A stretch of 35,774 nt of DNA. Origin: Candidatus Aenigmatarchaeota archaeon (GTDB lineage Archaea; Aenigmatarchaeota; Aenigmatarchaeia; GW2011-AR5). The DNA lies in NCBI GenBank assembly GCA_016180925.1, contig JACPAH010000004.1, positions 1-35,774 on the forward strand, given 5' to 3'. A program made the position numbers and the translations under genes. Below are positions 25,651 to 33,863 of this stretch, in pieces. Numbering within the stretch: position 1 is the stretch's first letter; each line of letters opens with the position of its first letter. The notes below the pieces were generated by a model. It saw only the letters and a program-made list of their open reading frames with translations. It searched no databases and was not told the DNA's origin.

Positions 25651-27177
25651 ATGGCACAGAAAGAAGACGATGACATATTCATAGACAGAATACCACTCGA
25701 TGAACTTAAAGTAGGAGATGTACTCAGGGGGGTAACAGGAAAGGACGGGGTGGATAAAGAGGGAGATTTGAGGGATATGCGCTTCGGCGAAGACGCGACG
25801 CCCCTTGTTACGGCAAAGACTCCGGTTGTTGATGAAGATACATTAAAACAATATAAAAAGGACCTGCCGGGAAGGGCTCTCAACGACGAGTTCCCTTATC
25901 TTCTGGTTGCCAGAAAAAGAAGCCTGGGCAGGACGCCAAGAATTATAACCCCAGACGAATTTGCTTATCAGGTCCAGGCGGCGCAGAATAATATGTCTGA
26001 AACCGCCGCGAAATTATACAGGGACTATGCAGACGAACTATTCAGGCAGTCACAGAAACATCTTTTACAAATCGTTTCAAACGGGGCCCAGAGCCAGCGC
26101 GCCATGGAGGAAACAGATGCCTACAGGGCATTTGCTGACTTCGTCGACGGTGATATTAAAAAGGCTTCTGCGCGCGTCATGGAAATAATGACGCGTGTTG
26201 AAAGGCAGCATCTGCCTCTCTGGCCTATTCTAAAAACTTTTGTCGGTCCCGGAGATAGGTATAAGCATCTCGGAGAGGTCGCCACCGGCTCGGCAGCTTT
26301 CGGGACCAAGATCGGCATGAAGGACGACGAGCTGCAGAGAGCCGCTGTTTGCGGGGTGCTTCATGAAATAGGCAGTGTTGCGGCCTCTAGGGCAAAAGAT
26401 CCCAAGCATATGGAAAGACTGAGAAAATTATCACCCGTTCTAACCTACAAGATACTTCAGGGCCTGGACCAGGGCATAGCACTTGACACTTTTGCTTCCC
26501 AATTAAGATACGACGGAAGGGTGCCTACAGAAAAGAATGGACTGACTCAACACCCGTTTGTATACCCGTTCGACGGAAGATTCATCGTCGCCGGCCCGAG
26601 ATACATAGGCGGGGACAGGTTCAGGAAGGACTACCTCACATACCGCACAAATATAAGACCCATAAGCAGACCTGCATCTGTCGTCTCTTTTGTGGACAGG
26701 CTGCTGACAGAACATGATACGGAAAAACTTCTAGACAGGCTTGGCAGCGACCCGGATGTCGTCGACCCTGATATCTTATACCAGTTTGTCTCGCATACGG
26801 ATTACCTTCCGAAAGGGACAGTAGTTGAACTTCAGTCCACTGAGAGAACAAGACCAGGCGACAATCTGTCTGGATACCATGGAGTCGTGCTCGTAAGCGG
26901 CGGGAAATATCAGGAATATCATATCGCAGTTTTTTCGGACAATTACGGCGGGCCCCTGAGGGAAGACTTGACAGGGGGTGCCAAAGAAGTCAGGGAAACC
27001 CTTAGAGGAACCAGAAGAACTGCAGAAAGTCTGCCCAGATATGAAGATGGCCGCATAAAATATATAGTGGCGTCTGAAGGTATACCGAGAGGCGTCGATT
27101 GTACAAAGGTTGGCGTGGAGCCGCATCTTTACGGGATGTGGTTCGAGAAAATCGGGAGACTTCCGGGCAAACCATAA
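25651..27177 (+). CDS. Degenerate HD-GYP-like domain protein (508 aa)
   Basis: N-terminal IPLDELKVGDVLRGV...VVDEDTLKQYKK resembles HD-GYP-associated N-domains; HLGEVATGSAAFGTKIGMKDDELQRAAVCGVLHEIGSVAA resembles an HD-domain core with HE in place of HD; LRYDGRVP at the expected HHExxDGxGYP position. Confidence 0.6.
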   Translation: MAQKEDDDIFIDRIPLDELKVGDVLRGVTGKDGVDKEGDLRDMRFGEDATPLVTAKTPVVDEDTLKQYKKDLPGRALNDEFPYLLVARKRSLGRTPRIITPDEFAYQVQAAQNNMSETAAKLYRDYADELFRQSQKHLLQIVSNGAQSQRAMEETDAYRAFADFVDGDIKKASARVMEIMTRVERQHLPLWPILKTFVGPGDRYKHLGEVATGSAAFGTKIGMKDDELQRAAVCGVLHEIGSVAASRAKDPKHMERLRKLSPVLTYKILQGLDQGIALDTFASQLRYDGRVPTEKNGLTQHPFVYPFDGRFIVAGPRYIGGDRFRKDYLTYRTNIRPISRPASVVSFVDRLLTEHDTEKLLDRLGSDPDVVDPDILYQFVSHTDYLPKGTVVELQSTERTRPGDNLSGYHGVVLVSGGKYQEYHIAVFSDNYGGPLREDLTGGAKEVRETLRGTRRTAESLPRYEDGRIKYIVASEGIPRGVDCTKVGVEPHLYGMWFEKIGRLPGKP

Positions 27178-27232
27178 AAGTAAATTTACGCCTCGTTCAC
27201 ATGCTTAAATCAATAGTTTCAGATTATTAATC

Positions 27233-27595
27233 ATGAAAAGCGATGGCAAGGGCCTGCCGTTTCTTAACGTTCTGAAATATCTACAATTAGGGAAGAGCGA
27301 GCTTAAGGTGTATGCGGCCCTTGCAAAAGGCCCCATGGGCATAAAGGAGCTGAAAAAAACCACGAACCTATCGGAACGCATGCTAAGGGCTTCCATAAGC
27401 AATCTCCTGAAAAAGGATTTCGTCAACAGGTCGGCTGTGGGCGGCGACAGGCTGAAATATGTCTACCAGGCTAACCAGCCGGTGAACGTACTGGATTTTC
27501 TGAGAAATAAAATGGCCAAAATCGAGGAGAACCGCCTCAGGTCGAAGGAAGAAATAATCAAGGGCATAAAATACTACGGCCCGAAGAGAAAATAG
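27233..27595 (+). CDS. Winged-helix transcriptional regulator
   Basis: LGKSELKVYAALAKGPMGIKELKKTTNLSERMLRASISNLLKKDFVNR. Confidence 0.8.
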   Translation: MKSDGKGLPFLNVLKYLQLGKSELKVYAALAKGPMGIKELKKTTNLSERMLRASISNLLKKDFVNRSAVGGDRLKYVYQANQPVNVLDFLRNKMAKIEENRLRSKEEIIKGIKYYGPKRK

Positions 27596-27796
27596 CCCCG
27601 CCAGGAAAATCGGCCTGCGAGCTTGGCTCGCAATGCTTTCGAACCTGGGTCCGAAGCTCTCCTTAAACTTTCCATTTTGATTAAACCCATGGAAGAAGCT
27701 TATAGCTTCTTCGTGGTCCTGAAGAACTTTCGTTCTTCACGGATTTTCTGAAAAGTCTACCAAAGGCTTCTATGCTTGCCGCTACACCACGGGGCT
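27593..27796 (-). tRNA. tRNA-Gln(TTG) with two introns
   Basis: Minus-strand cloverleaf: AGCCCCG/CGGGGCT acceptor, A73; D-arm GTGT..GCAT; anticodon stem GAAGC/GCTTC, loop CTTTGG-A; T-stem CCAGG/CCTGG, T-loop TTCGAA-T. Intron 1: 27659-27759 (37/38). Intron 2: about 27607-27637 (T-loop). Confidence 0.92.
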
Positions 27797-27897
27797 GTCC
27801 ATTATGAAATTCTATCGCGCTGTTTTAAATGCCTAAAAATCCTCAATTTTCCCGCTCAATTGCCGGCATTTCTACTACTGAATCTTGATTTCATATG

Positions 27898-27916
27898 TAT
27901 GCAAAAATATTGCATA
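27898..27916. promoter_or_regulatory. Inverted repeat just upstream of a TATA box (putative operator)
   Basis: TATGCAA-AAATA-TTGCATA followed by tttaaata (about 27919-27926), about 26 nt before the ATG at 27949. Confidence 0.5.
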
Positions 27917-27948
27917 TGTTTAAATACATTCGTTTTCAATGGATATGA

Positions 27949-28488
27949 ATGGACAGAAGAGATTTCCTGGCAGGATTTGGGAGCTTAATATGTATTGCCG
28001 CTGCGAAGCCGTCAGAAGCATTGGGAGTTTTGGGCGGAAAAACGCCCGGAACCACGCCCGGTTTTTCATACAGGGTTGTCGACGGCGTGAAATTTACCGC
28101 GTATACCATAGATTGCGGCCCTGGAAGGGGCTATACAGCATCTGGAAGGCCGTATTCCGAGCTCAGGACGTACGCGGCAGACCCGGACTTCTATGACATG
28201 GGGACGACGATATACAACCCGTGGACCGACACCGAATCGGGGCAGTTCCGCGAGCTCCCGCCCGTCGTCAAAGAGTATATCCTGTCGGAAAAAAGACGCC
28301 ACAAAGCTGACGGGTTCGGAAAGATTCTAGACACCGGAAGCGCAATAAAAGGGCCCAGAATAGTTGATGTCCCGATAAACGACAGGACGGTGGCCCTGCA
28401 TTTCGGAAAAAGACACGGGCCGCTTTACGTCTTTGACAGGCCGTTTATCACTCCTTTAGAGCTTGACGAAACAGAGGTATATTCATGA
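27949..28488 (+). CDS. Tat-signal protein with a 3D-type (double-psi beta-barrel) domain
   Basis: MDRRDFLAGFGSLICIAAA twin-Arg signal; ADPDFYDMGTTIYNPW...GFGKILDTGSAIKGPRIVDVPINDR matches 3D-domain spacing. Confidence 0.68.
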   Translation: MDRRDFLAGFGSLICIAAAKPSEALGVLGGKTPGTTPGFSYRVVDGVKFTAYTIDCGPGRGYTASGRPYSELRTYAADPDFYDMGTTIYNPWTDTESGQFRELPPVVKEYILSEKRRHKADGFGKILDTGSAIKGPRIVDVPINDRTVALHFGKRHGPLYVFDRPFITPLELDETEVYS

Positions 28489-28754
28489 ACTACAAACTAA
28501 GCCGGGAAACGGCAATGAAAGCGAGAGCGCGGTGGGGAGTCTATACCGGGAGTTTTTTCGGGGGATTTGGAGGATATCACCAGGTTCTTCAGGACCCTAT
28601 ACTCAATGACGTCTTCGGGCGCCAGCTAAAATACCCTAATTTTGCGAGAGCGAGGGAGGAATGGCTCCGATACAAAGAGTCTCGAGCAGAGCCTGCGGAC
28701 GTCCTGATGAATCCCGATATCGATGACTTTTTTCAGGGCATAGCAAAGGACTAA
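28485..28754 (+). CDS. Hypothetical protein (89 aa), translationally coupled to the 3D-domain gene
   Basis: ATGA overlap with upstream stop; same strand. Confidence 0.6.
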   Translation: MNYKLSRETAMKARARWGVYTGSFFGGFGGYHQVLQDPILNDVFGRQLKYPNFARAREEWLRYKESRAEPADVLMNPDIDDFFQGIAKD

Positions 28755-28822
28755 AATTACAGGTTTTAGAGAGGCTTCCGTAAATAGCCAGTTTTTAAAT
28801 TTGCGTCAACACAGTTATCCTC

Positions 28823-30982
28823 ATGAAGATACTGCAGATGCACTGCAACTGGGTCGAATATGAGCCCCTTGAGAAAGAGATAAAACAGGCCGAAGACACC
28901 GAAAGGAAGAAATGCAGGCATACGGAGACGCTTCTCCTTCTTACAAGCGTCGAAACAGGCGACACGCCGGCTGTCGGCGGGGCCGCGATGGAGGAAATCA
29001 ACGGCTTTCTCCAGAAGATAGGGTGCAATTCTGTCACGATATATCCGTTTGCCCACATAAGCCAGAACCTTGCGAAGCCCGGCGAGGCCCTTGATGTGAT
29101 AAAGGCCATGGAAGAGAAAGCGAAGAGCCTCGGCATAACCACTTTCAGGGCGCCGTTCGGCTGGAACAAGAAGCTCGCCATGGACATAAAGGGGCATCCG
29201 CTGGCAGAGCAGTCAAAGTCATTCTCCTCGGCAGGCGCCGCACAGACAAGGAAGAAAGACCTTACGATACTCACGTACGAAGCCAAAAAACAGAAGGACA
29301 TCCTGTGGTATTCCGGCGCGATGCTGCTTGCGGCCGCCGTGAAAAGGCTTTATCCTGAAGTGAAGCTTGGCGGCGGAATGCCGGCAGACGAGGGATTCTA
29401 CTACGACTTCGACGGCAGGCATTTCTCCGACGACGACTTCGGGAAGATAGAGAAGGAGATGAACTCCATAATGAAGGGGGACGAGTTCTTCGAAAGGAAA
29501 TCGCTGCCAAAGGACAAAGCCAACAAGCTGTTCGACGGCGAGAAATACAAGCTGGAACTCATAGAAGAGACGGAAGGCAAAATCGCCATAATCAAGCTCG
29601 GCAGCTTCCACGACGTATCGAAAGGCGGCTTTGTCGAAAGAACCGGCAAGATAGGGGCAGTCAAGCTGACGAAGGTCGGCGGCGCGTTCTGGCTGGGCAG
29701 CTCAAAGAACGCGATGCTGCAGAGGATACATGGCATCGCGTTCGAGACGAAGAAGGAGATGCAGGAATACCTGGAAATGAGGAAGAAGGCTGAGGAGATA
29801 GACCACAGGAAGCTCGGCAGAGCCCTTGATTTGTTCAGTTTCCAGGAAGAGGCGCCTGGCATGGTGTTCATGCACCCGAAAGGCATGATAATAAGGAACA
29901 TGCTTCTGGATTTCTGGAGAGAGGAGCATAGAAGGCATGGCTACCAGGAAATAAACACGCCGATAATAATGAACAGGAGCCTGTGGGAGAAGAGCGGGCA
30001 CTGGGACCACTACAAGGAGAACATGTATTTCACCGACATCGACAACCAGGAATTCGCGGTGAAGCCGATGAACTGCCCCGGCGCTATCCTTACATACAAG
30101 ACGACCAACAGGAGCTACAAAGAGCTGCCGTTAAGGCTGGCAGAAATAGGGCTCGTCCACAGGCACGAGCTGTCCGGCGTGCTTTCCGGGCTCTTCAGGG
30201 TGCGCAGCTTCAACCAGGACGACGCCCATATCTTCGTGACGCAGGAACAGATAGAAGACGAAGTCTCAAAAGTCATCGAAATGATAGATTATTTCTACAA
30301 GACGTTCGGGTTCGAATACCATACGGAGCTTTCGACGAAGCCTGAGAACTCCATAGGGAGCGGCAACATGTGGGACAAGGCCGAAAGCATGCTGAAAAGC
30401 GTCCTTGACAAGAGAAAAATGAAGTACAAGCTGAACGAATGCGACGGCGCCTTCTACGGGCCGAAGATAGACTTCCACATAAAAGACGCGATAGGCCGGA
30501 CATGGCAGTGCGCCACGGTGCAGCTGGATTTATTCATGCCGGAGCGCTTCAACATGGAGTACGCAGGCCAGGACGGGAAGCTCCACAGGCCCGTCATAAT
30601 ACACAGGGTCCTTTACGGGGCAATAGAGCGCTTCATGGGAATACTCATAGAGCATTATGCAGGCGCGTTCCCGCTGTGGCTGGCGCCCCTGCAGGCGGCG
30701 GTGCTGCCCATAACGGACAACAACACAGAATATGCCGAAAGCGTAAGAAGCCTAATGGCGGAAGCAGGGCTGCGCGTCTCGCTGAACGACGACTCGAAGA
30801 CCCTGCAGTACAAGATACGCGAGGCCCAGCTGCAGAAAGTGCCCTACATGCTCATAGCCGGGGACAAGGAACAGCAGGCTGGAACAATAGCCGTCCGCAA
30901 CAGGGAAGGCAAGACCGCTTACGGCGTGAAAGCAGAGGCGTTCATAGAGCAGATGAAGAAAGAAATAGAGGAGAGAAAATAA
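28823..30982 (+). CDS. thrS: Threonyl-tRNA synthetase with archaeal N-terminal editing domain plus bacterial N2-like domain
   Basis: MKILQMHCNWVEYEPLEKEIKQAED (archaeal ED); YSGAMLLAAAVKRLYPEVKLGGGMPADEGFYYDF (N2-like); MNCPGAI, LVHRHELSGVLSGLFRVRSFNQDDAHIF, GAFPLWLAPLQ. Confidence 0.95.
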   Translation: MKILQMHCNWVEYEPLEKEIKQAEDTERKKCRHTETLLLLTSVETGDTPAVGGAAMEEINGFLQKIGCNSVTIYPFAHISQNLAKPGEALDVIKAMEEKAKSLGITTFRAPFGWNKKLAMDIKGHPLAEQSKSFSSAGAAQTRKKDLTILTYEAKKQKDILWYSGAMLLAAAVKRLYPEVKLGGGMPADEGFYYDFDGRHFSDDDFGKIEKEMNSIMKGDEFFERKSLPKDKANKLFDGEKYKLELIEETEGKIAIIKLGSFHDVSKGGFVERTGKIGAVKLTKVGGAFWLGSSKNAMLQRIHGIAFETKKEMQEYLEMRKKAEEIDHRKLGRALDLFSFQEEAPGMVFMHPKGMIIRNMLLDFWREEHRRHGYQEINTPIIMNRSLWEKSGHWDHYKENMYFTDIDNQEFAVKPMNCPGAILTYKTTNRSYKELPLRLAEIGLVHRHELSGVLSGLFRVRSFNQDDAHIFVTQEQIEDEVSKVIEMIDYFYKTFGFEYHTELSTKPENSIGSGNMWDKAESMLKSVLDKRKMKYKLNECDGAFYGPKIDFHIKDAIGRTWQCATVQLDLFMPERFNMEYAGQDGKLHRPVIIHRVLYGAIERFMGILIEHYAGAFPLWLAPLQAAVLPITDNNTEYAESVRSLMAEAGLRVSLNDDSKTLQYKIREAQLQKVPYMLIAGDKEQQAGTIAVRNREGKTAYGVKAEAFIEQMKKEIEERK

Positions 30983-31711
30983 ATGGTCTTTTCCGAGCTT
31001 GTTTCCGGTCTCATCGCATGGACATTCGAATTCGTCAGGCAGTTCGGCGCCCTGAGCGTCTTCATGGTCGTCATCCTAGAGGAAATCCTCATCCCGATAC
31101 CTTCGCCGCTCGTGATAATGGGCGCGAGCTTCATACTAATCCCGGCGGGCATACCGCTCCCCGAGGCGATAGCGCAGATAATCCTGCTCATCGTCATACC
31201 GGCATCCGTTGCATCGACAATAGGCTCGTTCTTCACCTACGGGATAGGATACTACGGCGGCAGGCCCGCCATAAACAGGCTCCACCGCTTCCTCGGCATG
31301 TCGTGGAAAGATGTCGAGAAGCAGGAAAAGAGGCTGGAGCAGGGGAAAAAGATATGGACGACGATAGTCATCTTCAGGGCCATACCGTTCTTCCCGATAT
31401 CCCTCGTATCCATTGCCGCAGGCGTGCTCCGCGTCTCGAGAAAAAAATACGCAATAGCGACCTTTATCGGCTCGGTGCCACGCATATTCGTTCTGGGCTT
31501 CATGGGCTGGTATTTCGGAAGCGCCTATGTCGGCATCGCCTCGCAGTTCAACATCCTCGAAAACATACTGATTATCGTCGTTCTCGGCGTGCTCGCCTTC
31601 CTCCTGTACAGATACAGGCATCACGTGAAGCGCCACACGGCGCGCATAGCCACCCATGTAAGAAAGAAGTCAGAGGAGCACTACAAAAAGCTAAAGGGGC
31701 CTATTTCATGA
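30983..31711 (+). CDS. DedA/VTT-domain membrane protein
   Basis: FGALSVFMVVILEEILIPIPSPLVIMGAS; GSFFTYGIGYYGGRPAI; RAIPFFPISLVSIAAGVLRVSRKKY. Confidence 0.88.
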   Translation: MVFSELVSGLIAWTFEFVRQFGALSVFMVVILEEILIPIPSPLVIMGASFILIPAGIPLPEAIAQIILLIVIPASVASTIGSFFTYGIGYYGGRPAINRLHRFLGMSWKDVEKQEKRLEQGKKIWTTIVIFRAIPFFPISLVSIAAGVLRVSRKKYAIATFIGSVPRIFVLGFMGWYFGSAYVGIASQFNILENILIIVVLGVLAFLLYRYRHHVKRHTARIATHVRKKSEEHYKKLKGPIS

Positions 31712-31922
31712 GCCCGGCAAGAGTCGTCTGCTTCTCCTTCCTCTCGTCGGGATAGAAATACGACCTCAAAGAATCAGTATCGCTCGCCAGCTTTTTCCTT
31801 ATCCCAATGAGATGGAGCACACGGGCCTGCAGCTTTTCCAGCTCCTCGTCTATCTGCTGCATCTCCTTCTCCATCTTCCTTATCTCGTTCTGCATCTCCT
31901 CGTCGAGGGACATAAGAATCAT
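31701..31922 (-). CDS. Small coiled-coil protein (73 aa)
   Basis: MILMSLDEEMQNEIRKMEKEMQQIDEELEKLQARVLHLIGIRKKLAS; Elp3-proximal, same strand. Confidence 0.65.
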   Translation of the reverse strand: MILMSLDEEMQNEIRKMEKEMQQIDEELEKLQARVLHLIGIRKKLASDTDSLRSYFYPDERKEKQTTLAGLMK

Positions 31923-32015
31923 AAGTCTTCTTAATGAATACTCATGCCATAAGAAGACTTTGATTTCAAAGAGAATGCTGTAAGCATACTCTTGTGAAAT
32001 TAATCATATTATGGC
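31923..32015. other. Structured intergenic segment with consecutive hairpins
   Basis: AAGTCTTCTTA (31923-31933)/TAAGAAGACTT (31950-31960), then ATTTCA..AAGAG-A-ATGC-TGTAA-GCAT-A-CTCTT..TGAAAT (about 31963-32000). Confidence 0.6.
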
Positions 32016-32049
32016 TGAAAAATTATTTCAAACTGATTTTTAAAGGAAT

Positions 32050-33576
32050 TCACAACCTTTTGGTCATGTAAAACCCTTCAAGAGCGTAGCCACGCTTTCT
32101 GTAATAATCGCGGACCCCGATGCCTGATGTGACCTGCATAGAGGATTTTCCATTCTGCCTCGCGAGCTCTTCGGCCTTTTCGAGCAGGAGCGAGCCGAAG
32201 CCCCGGTGCTGGGCATTCGCATCCGAATGCAGGGGTGCCATCCTGCCGTATACATGGAGTTCGCGCACTTTTGCCGGGCCGCCGTCGAGGCGCAGGCGCA
32301 AAAACGCTAGGATGCTATCGCCGGCATCGAACGAAAGAAACACCTCTTTGCCTCCGGACGCATCGTATTCCGCGATGTTGAACGCGCAGCCTTCGTAATC
32401 TTTCAGGCGTATCTCCCTGCAGCGTATGCACCGGCACTTCACGCCGAGTTCCTCCATCCGCATATGGGCGAGCTGGCGCAAGTTGGTGGTCTTTGCGCCG
32501 GCCGACACTTTCTTCTCGGATATGTCGCGCATTATCCTCTTTATCCTCACATAGGGCGGCACGACTTTCTTCATCTCGATAAGAAGGGAGATCATCCCAT
32601 CCGACGACATGGCTGCGAATTCCCCTCTTTCCCACATGGAATGCAATTCGGTGCCTGGTATCACAAGCGTCGGATATATCTTGAGCTCATCAGGCATGTA
32701 ATCCTGCCTGAAAAGCTCCCTGAACATGGACATCTCCTTATTCATGTCGATGCTGCCGTAAATCCCGGTAAGCCCGGGCATCCAGTGAGCGCATACCTTC
32801 AGGCCGGCTTCCTTCAGTTTTTTGAAGGCAACTATGTTCGCGTGAGCATCGTGCCCGCGCTTCGTCTTTACCAGTATATCGTCATCAGTGCTCTGCACCC
32901 CGACTTCTACACGGGTGCAGCCGTACGAAAGCATTTCCTCCGGCAGGCAGACGTCGGCCCGCGTCTCTAGCGTGAGGCCTATGCAACGGTTAGCCGCATA
33001 TTCATTCCTTGCATGCGCTTCCGGAAGCGTCGGGCTTGGCTGGCCGTTGAAGGCGTCAAAGCACTGCCTGATGAAGCTTTGCTGGAAAGAGGGCGGCGTG
33101 CACATGAAGGTGCCTCCCATGATGATAAGCTCGCACTTGTCGGTCGTATGTCCTATCATATGGAATTGCCTGAGACGGCCCTGAACCTGCCTTACCGGGT
33201 CGTATCCATTGCGTATGGCCCTCATAGTCGTCGGCTCCACTCCGGTGTAGCTCTTCGGGGCTATGTATTCGCCGCCTTCCACGCCCTGCGGGCAGTATAT
33301 GCAGGAGAACGGGCAGCTGTTCGAAAGCTCTTTGTATTTCCACATCACCGCTATGTTGGCTATACCGGAAGAAGTGCGGACCGGCTTCGTGAGCAGGAAC
33401 TTCTTCATCGCTCCGTAGTCGGCGCTGCCTTCGGCAGCTTCAAGGATTTCCGCGTTCTTTATGACGCGGCCGGTTCCAAGCTGCTTCGCGAGCCGGTTTT
33501 TCTCGACCTCAAGGGCGGCCTGGCTTGATATGTCGCCGGAGCGTATGCGCCCAAGGAGCAGGCGGTTTATGTCCAT
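32050..33576 (-). CDS. elp3: Elp3-type tRNA U34 carboxymethyltransferase (radical SAM + GNAT)
   Basis: SCPFSCIYCPQGVEGGEYIAPKSYTGVEPTTMRAIRNGYDP; LTLETRADVC; C-terminal GNAT HRGFGSLLLEKAEELA. Confidence 0.95.
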   Translation of the reverse strand: MDINRLLLGRIRSGDISSQAALEVEKNRLAKQLGTGRVIKNAEILEAAEGSADYGAMKKFLLTKPVRTSSGIANIAVMWKYKELSNSCPFSCIYCPQGVEGGEYIAPKSYTGVEPTTMRAIRNGYDPVRQVQGRLRQFHMIGHTTDKCELIIMGGTFMCTPPSFQQSFIRQCFDAFNGQPSPTLPEAHARNEYAANRCIGLTLETRADVCLPEEMLSYGCTRVEVGVQSTDDDILVKTKRGHDAHANIVAFKKLKEAGLKVCAHWMPGLTGIYGSIDMNKEMSMFRELFRQDYMPDELKIYPTLVIPGTELHSMWERGEFAAMSSDGMISLLIEMKKVVPPYVRIKRIMRDISEKKVSAGAKTTNLRQLAHMRMEELGVKCRCIRCREIRLKDYEGCAFNIAEYDASGGKEVFLSFDAGDSILAFLRLRLDGGPAKVRELHVYGRMAPLHSDANAQHRGFGSLLLEKAEELARQNGKSSMQVTSGIGVRDYYRKRGYALEGFYMTKRL

Positions 33577-33653
33577 TGTAAGACGTCAGCAGAAGTCTTT
33601 ATATATTTAACTATGTATAATTATGTTTAACAAAGTATTATAGAGGCAATGAG

Positions 33654-33863
33654 ATGGAAATAGAATGCACAGCAAGAAAAGTCGGCAATTCGATAGGCAT
33701 TATTTTGCCTAAGGGTTTTGTAATAAAAGAAGGCATAAAACCAAGCCAAAACCTGAGAATTGAAATAAAGAAACAAATAAAAGTGAAGGACGTCTTTGGG
33801 CTGTTTCCTGAGTGGAAGACACCTACACAAAAGCTAAAAGATGAGGCGAGAAAAGGATGGTGA
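33654..33863 (+). CDS. AbrB/MazE-fold antitoxin (VapB-like)
   Basis: MEIECTARKVGNSIGIILPKGFVIKEGIKPSQNLRIEIKK swapped-hairpin motif; overlaps the PIN gene. Confidence 0.82.
   Translation: MEIECTARKVGNSIGIILPKGFVIKEGIKPSQNLRIEIKKQIKVKDVFGLFPEWKTPTQKLKDEARKGW

Noticed and set aside
30439-31755. 438-aa plus-strand ORF overlapping ThrRS and DedA genes
   Set aside because: Arg/His-rich out-of-frame shadow across two well-supported genes.
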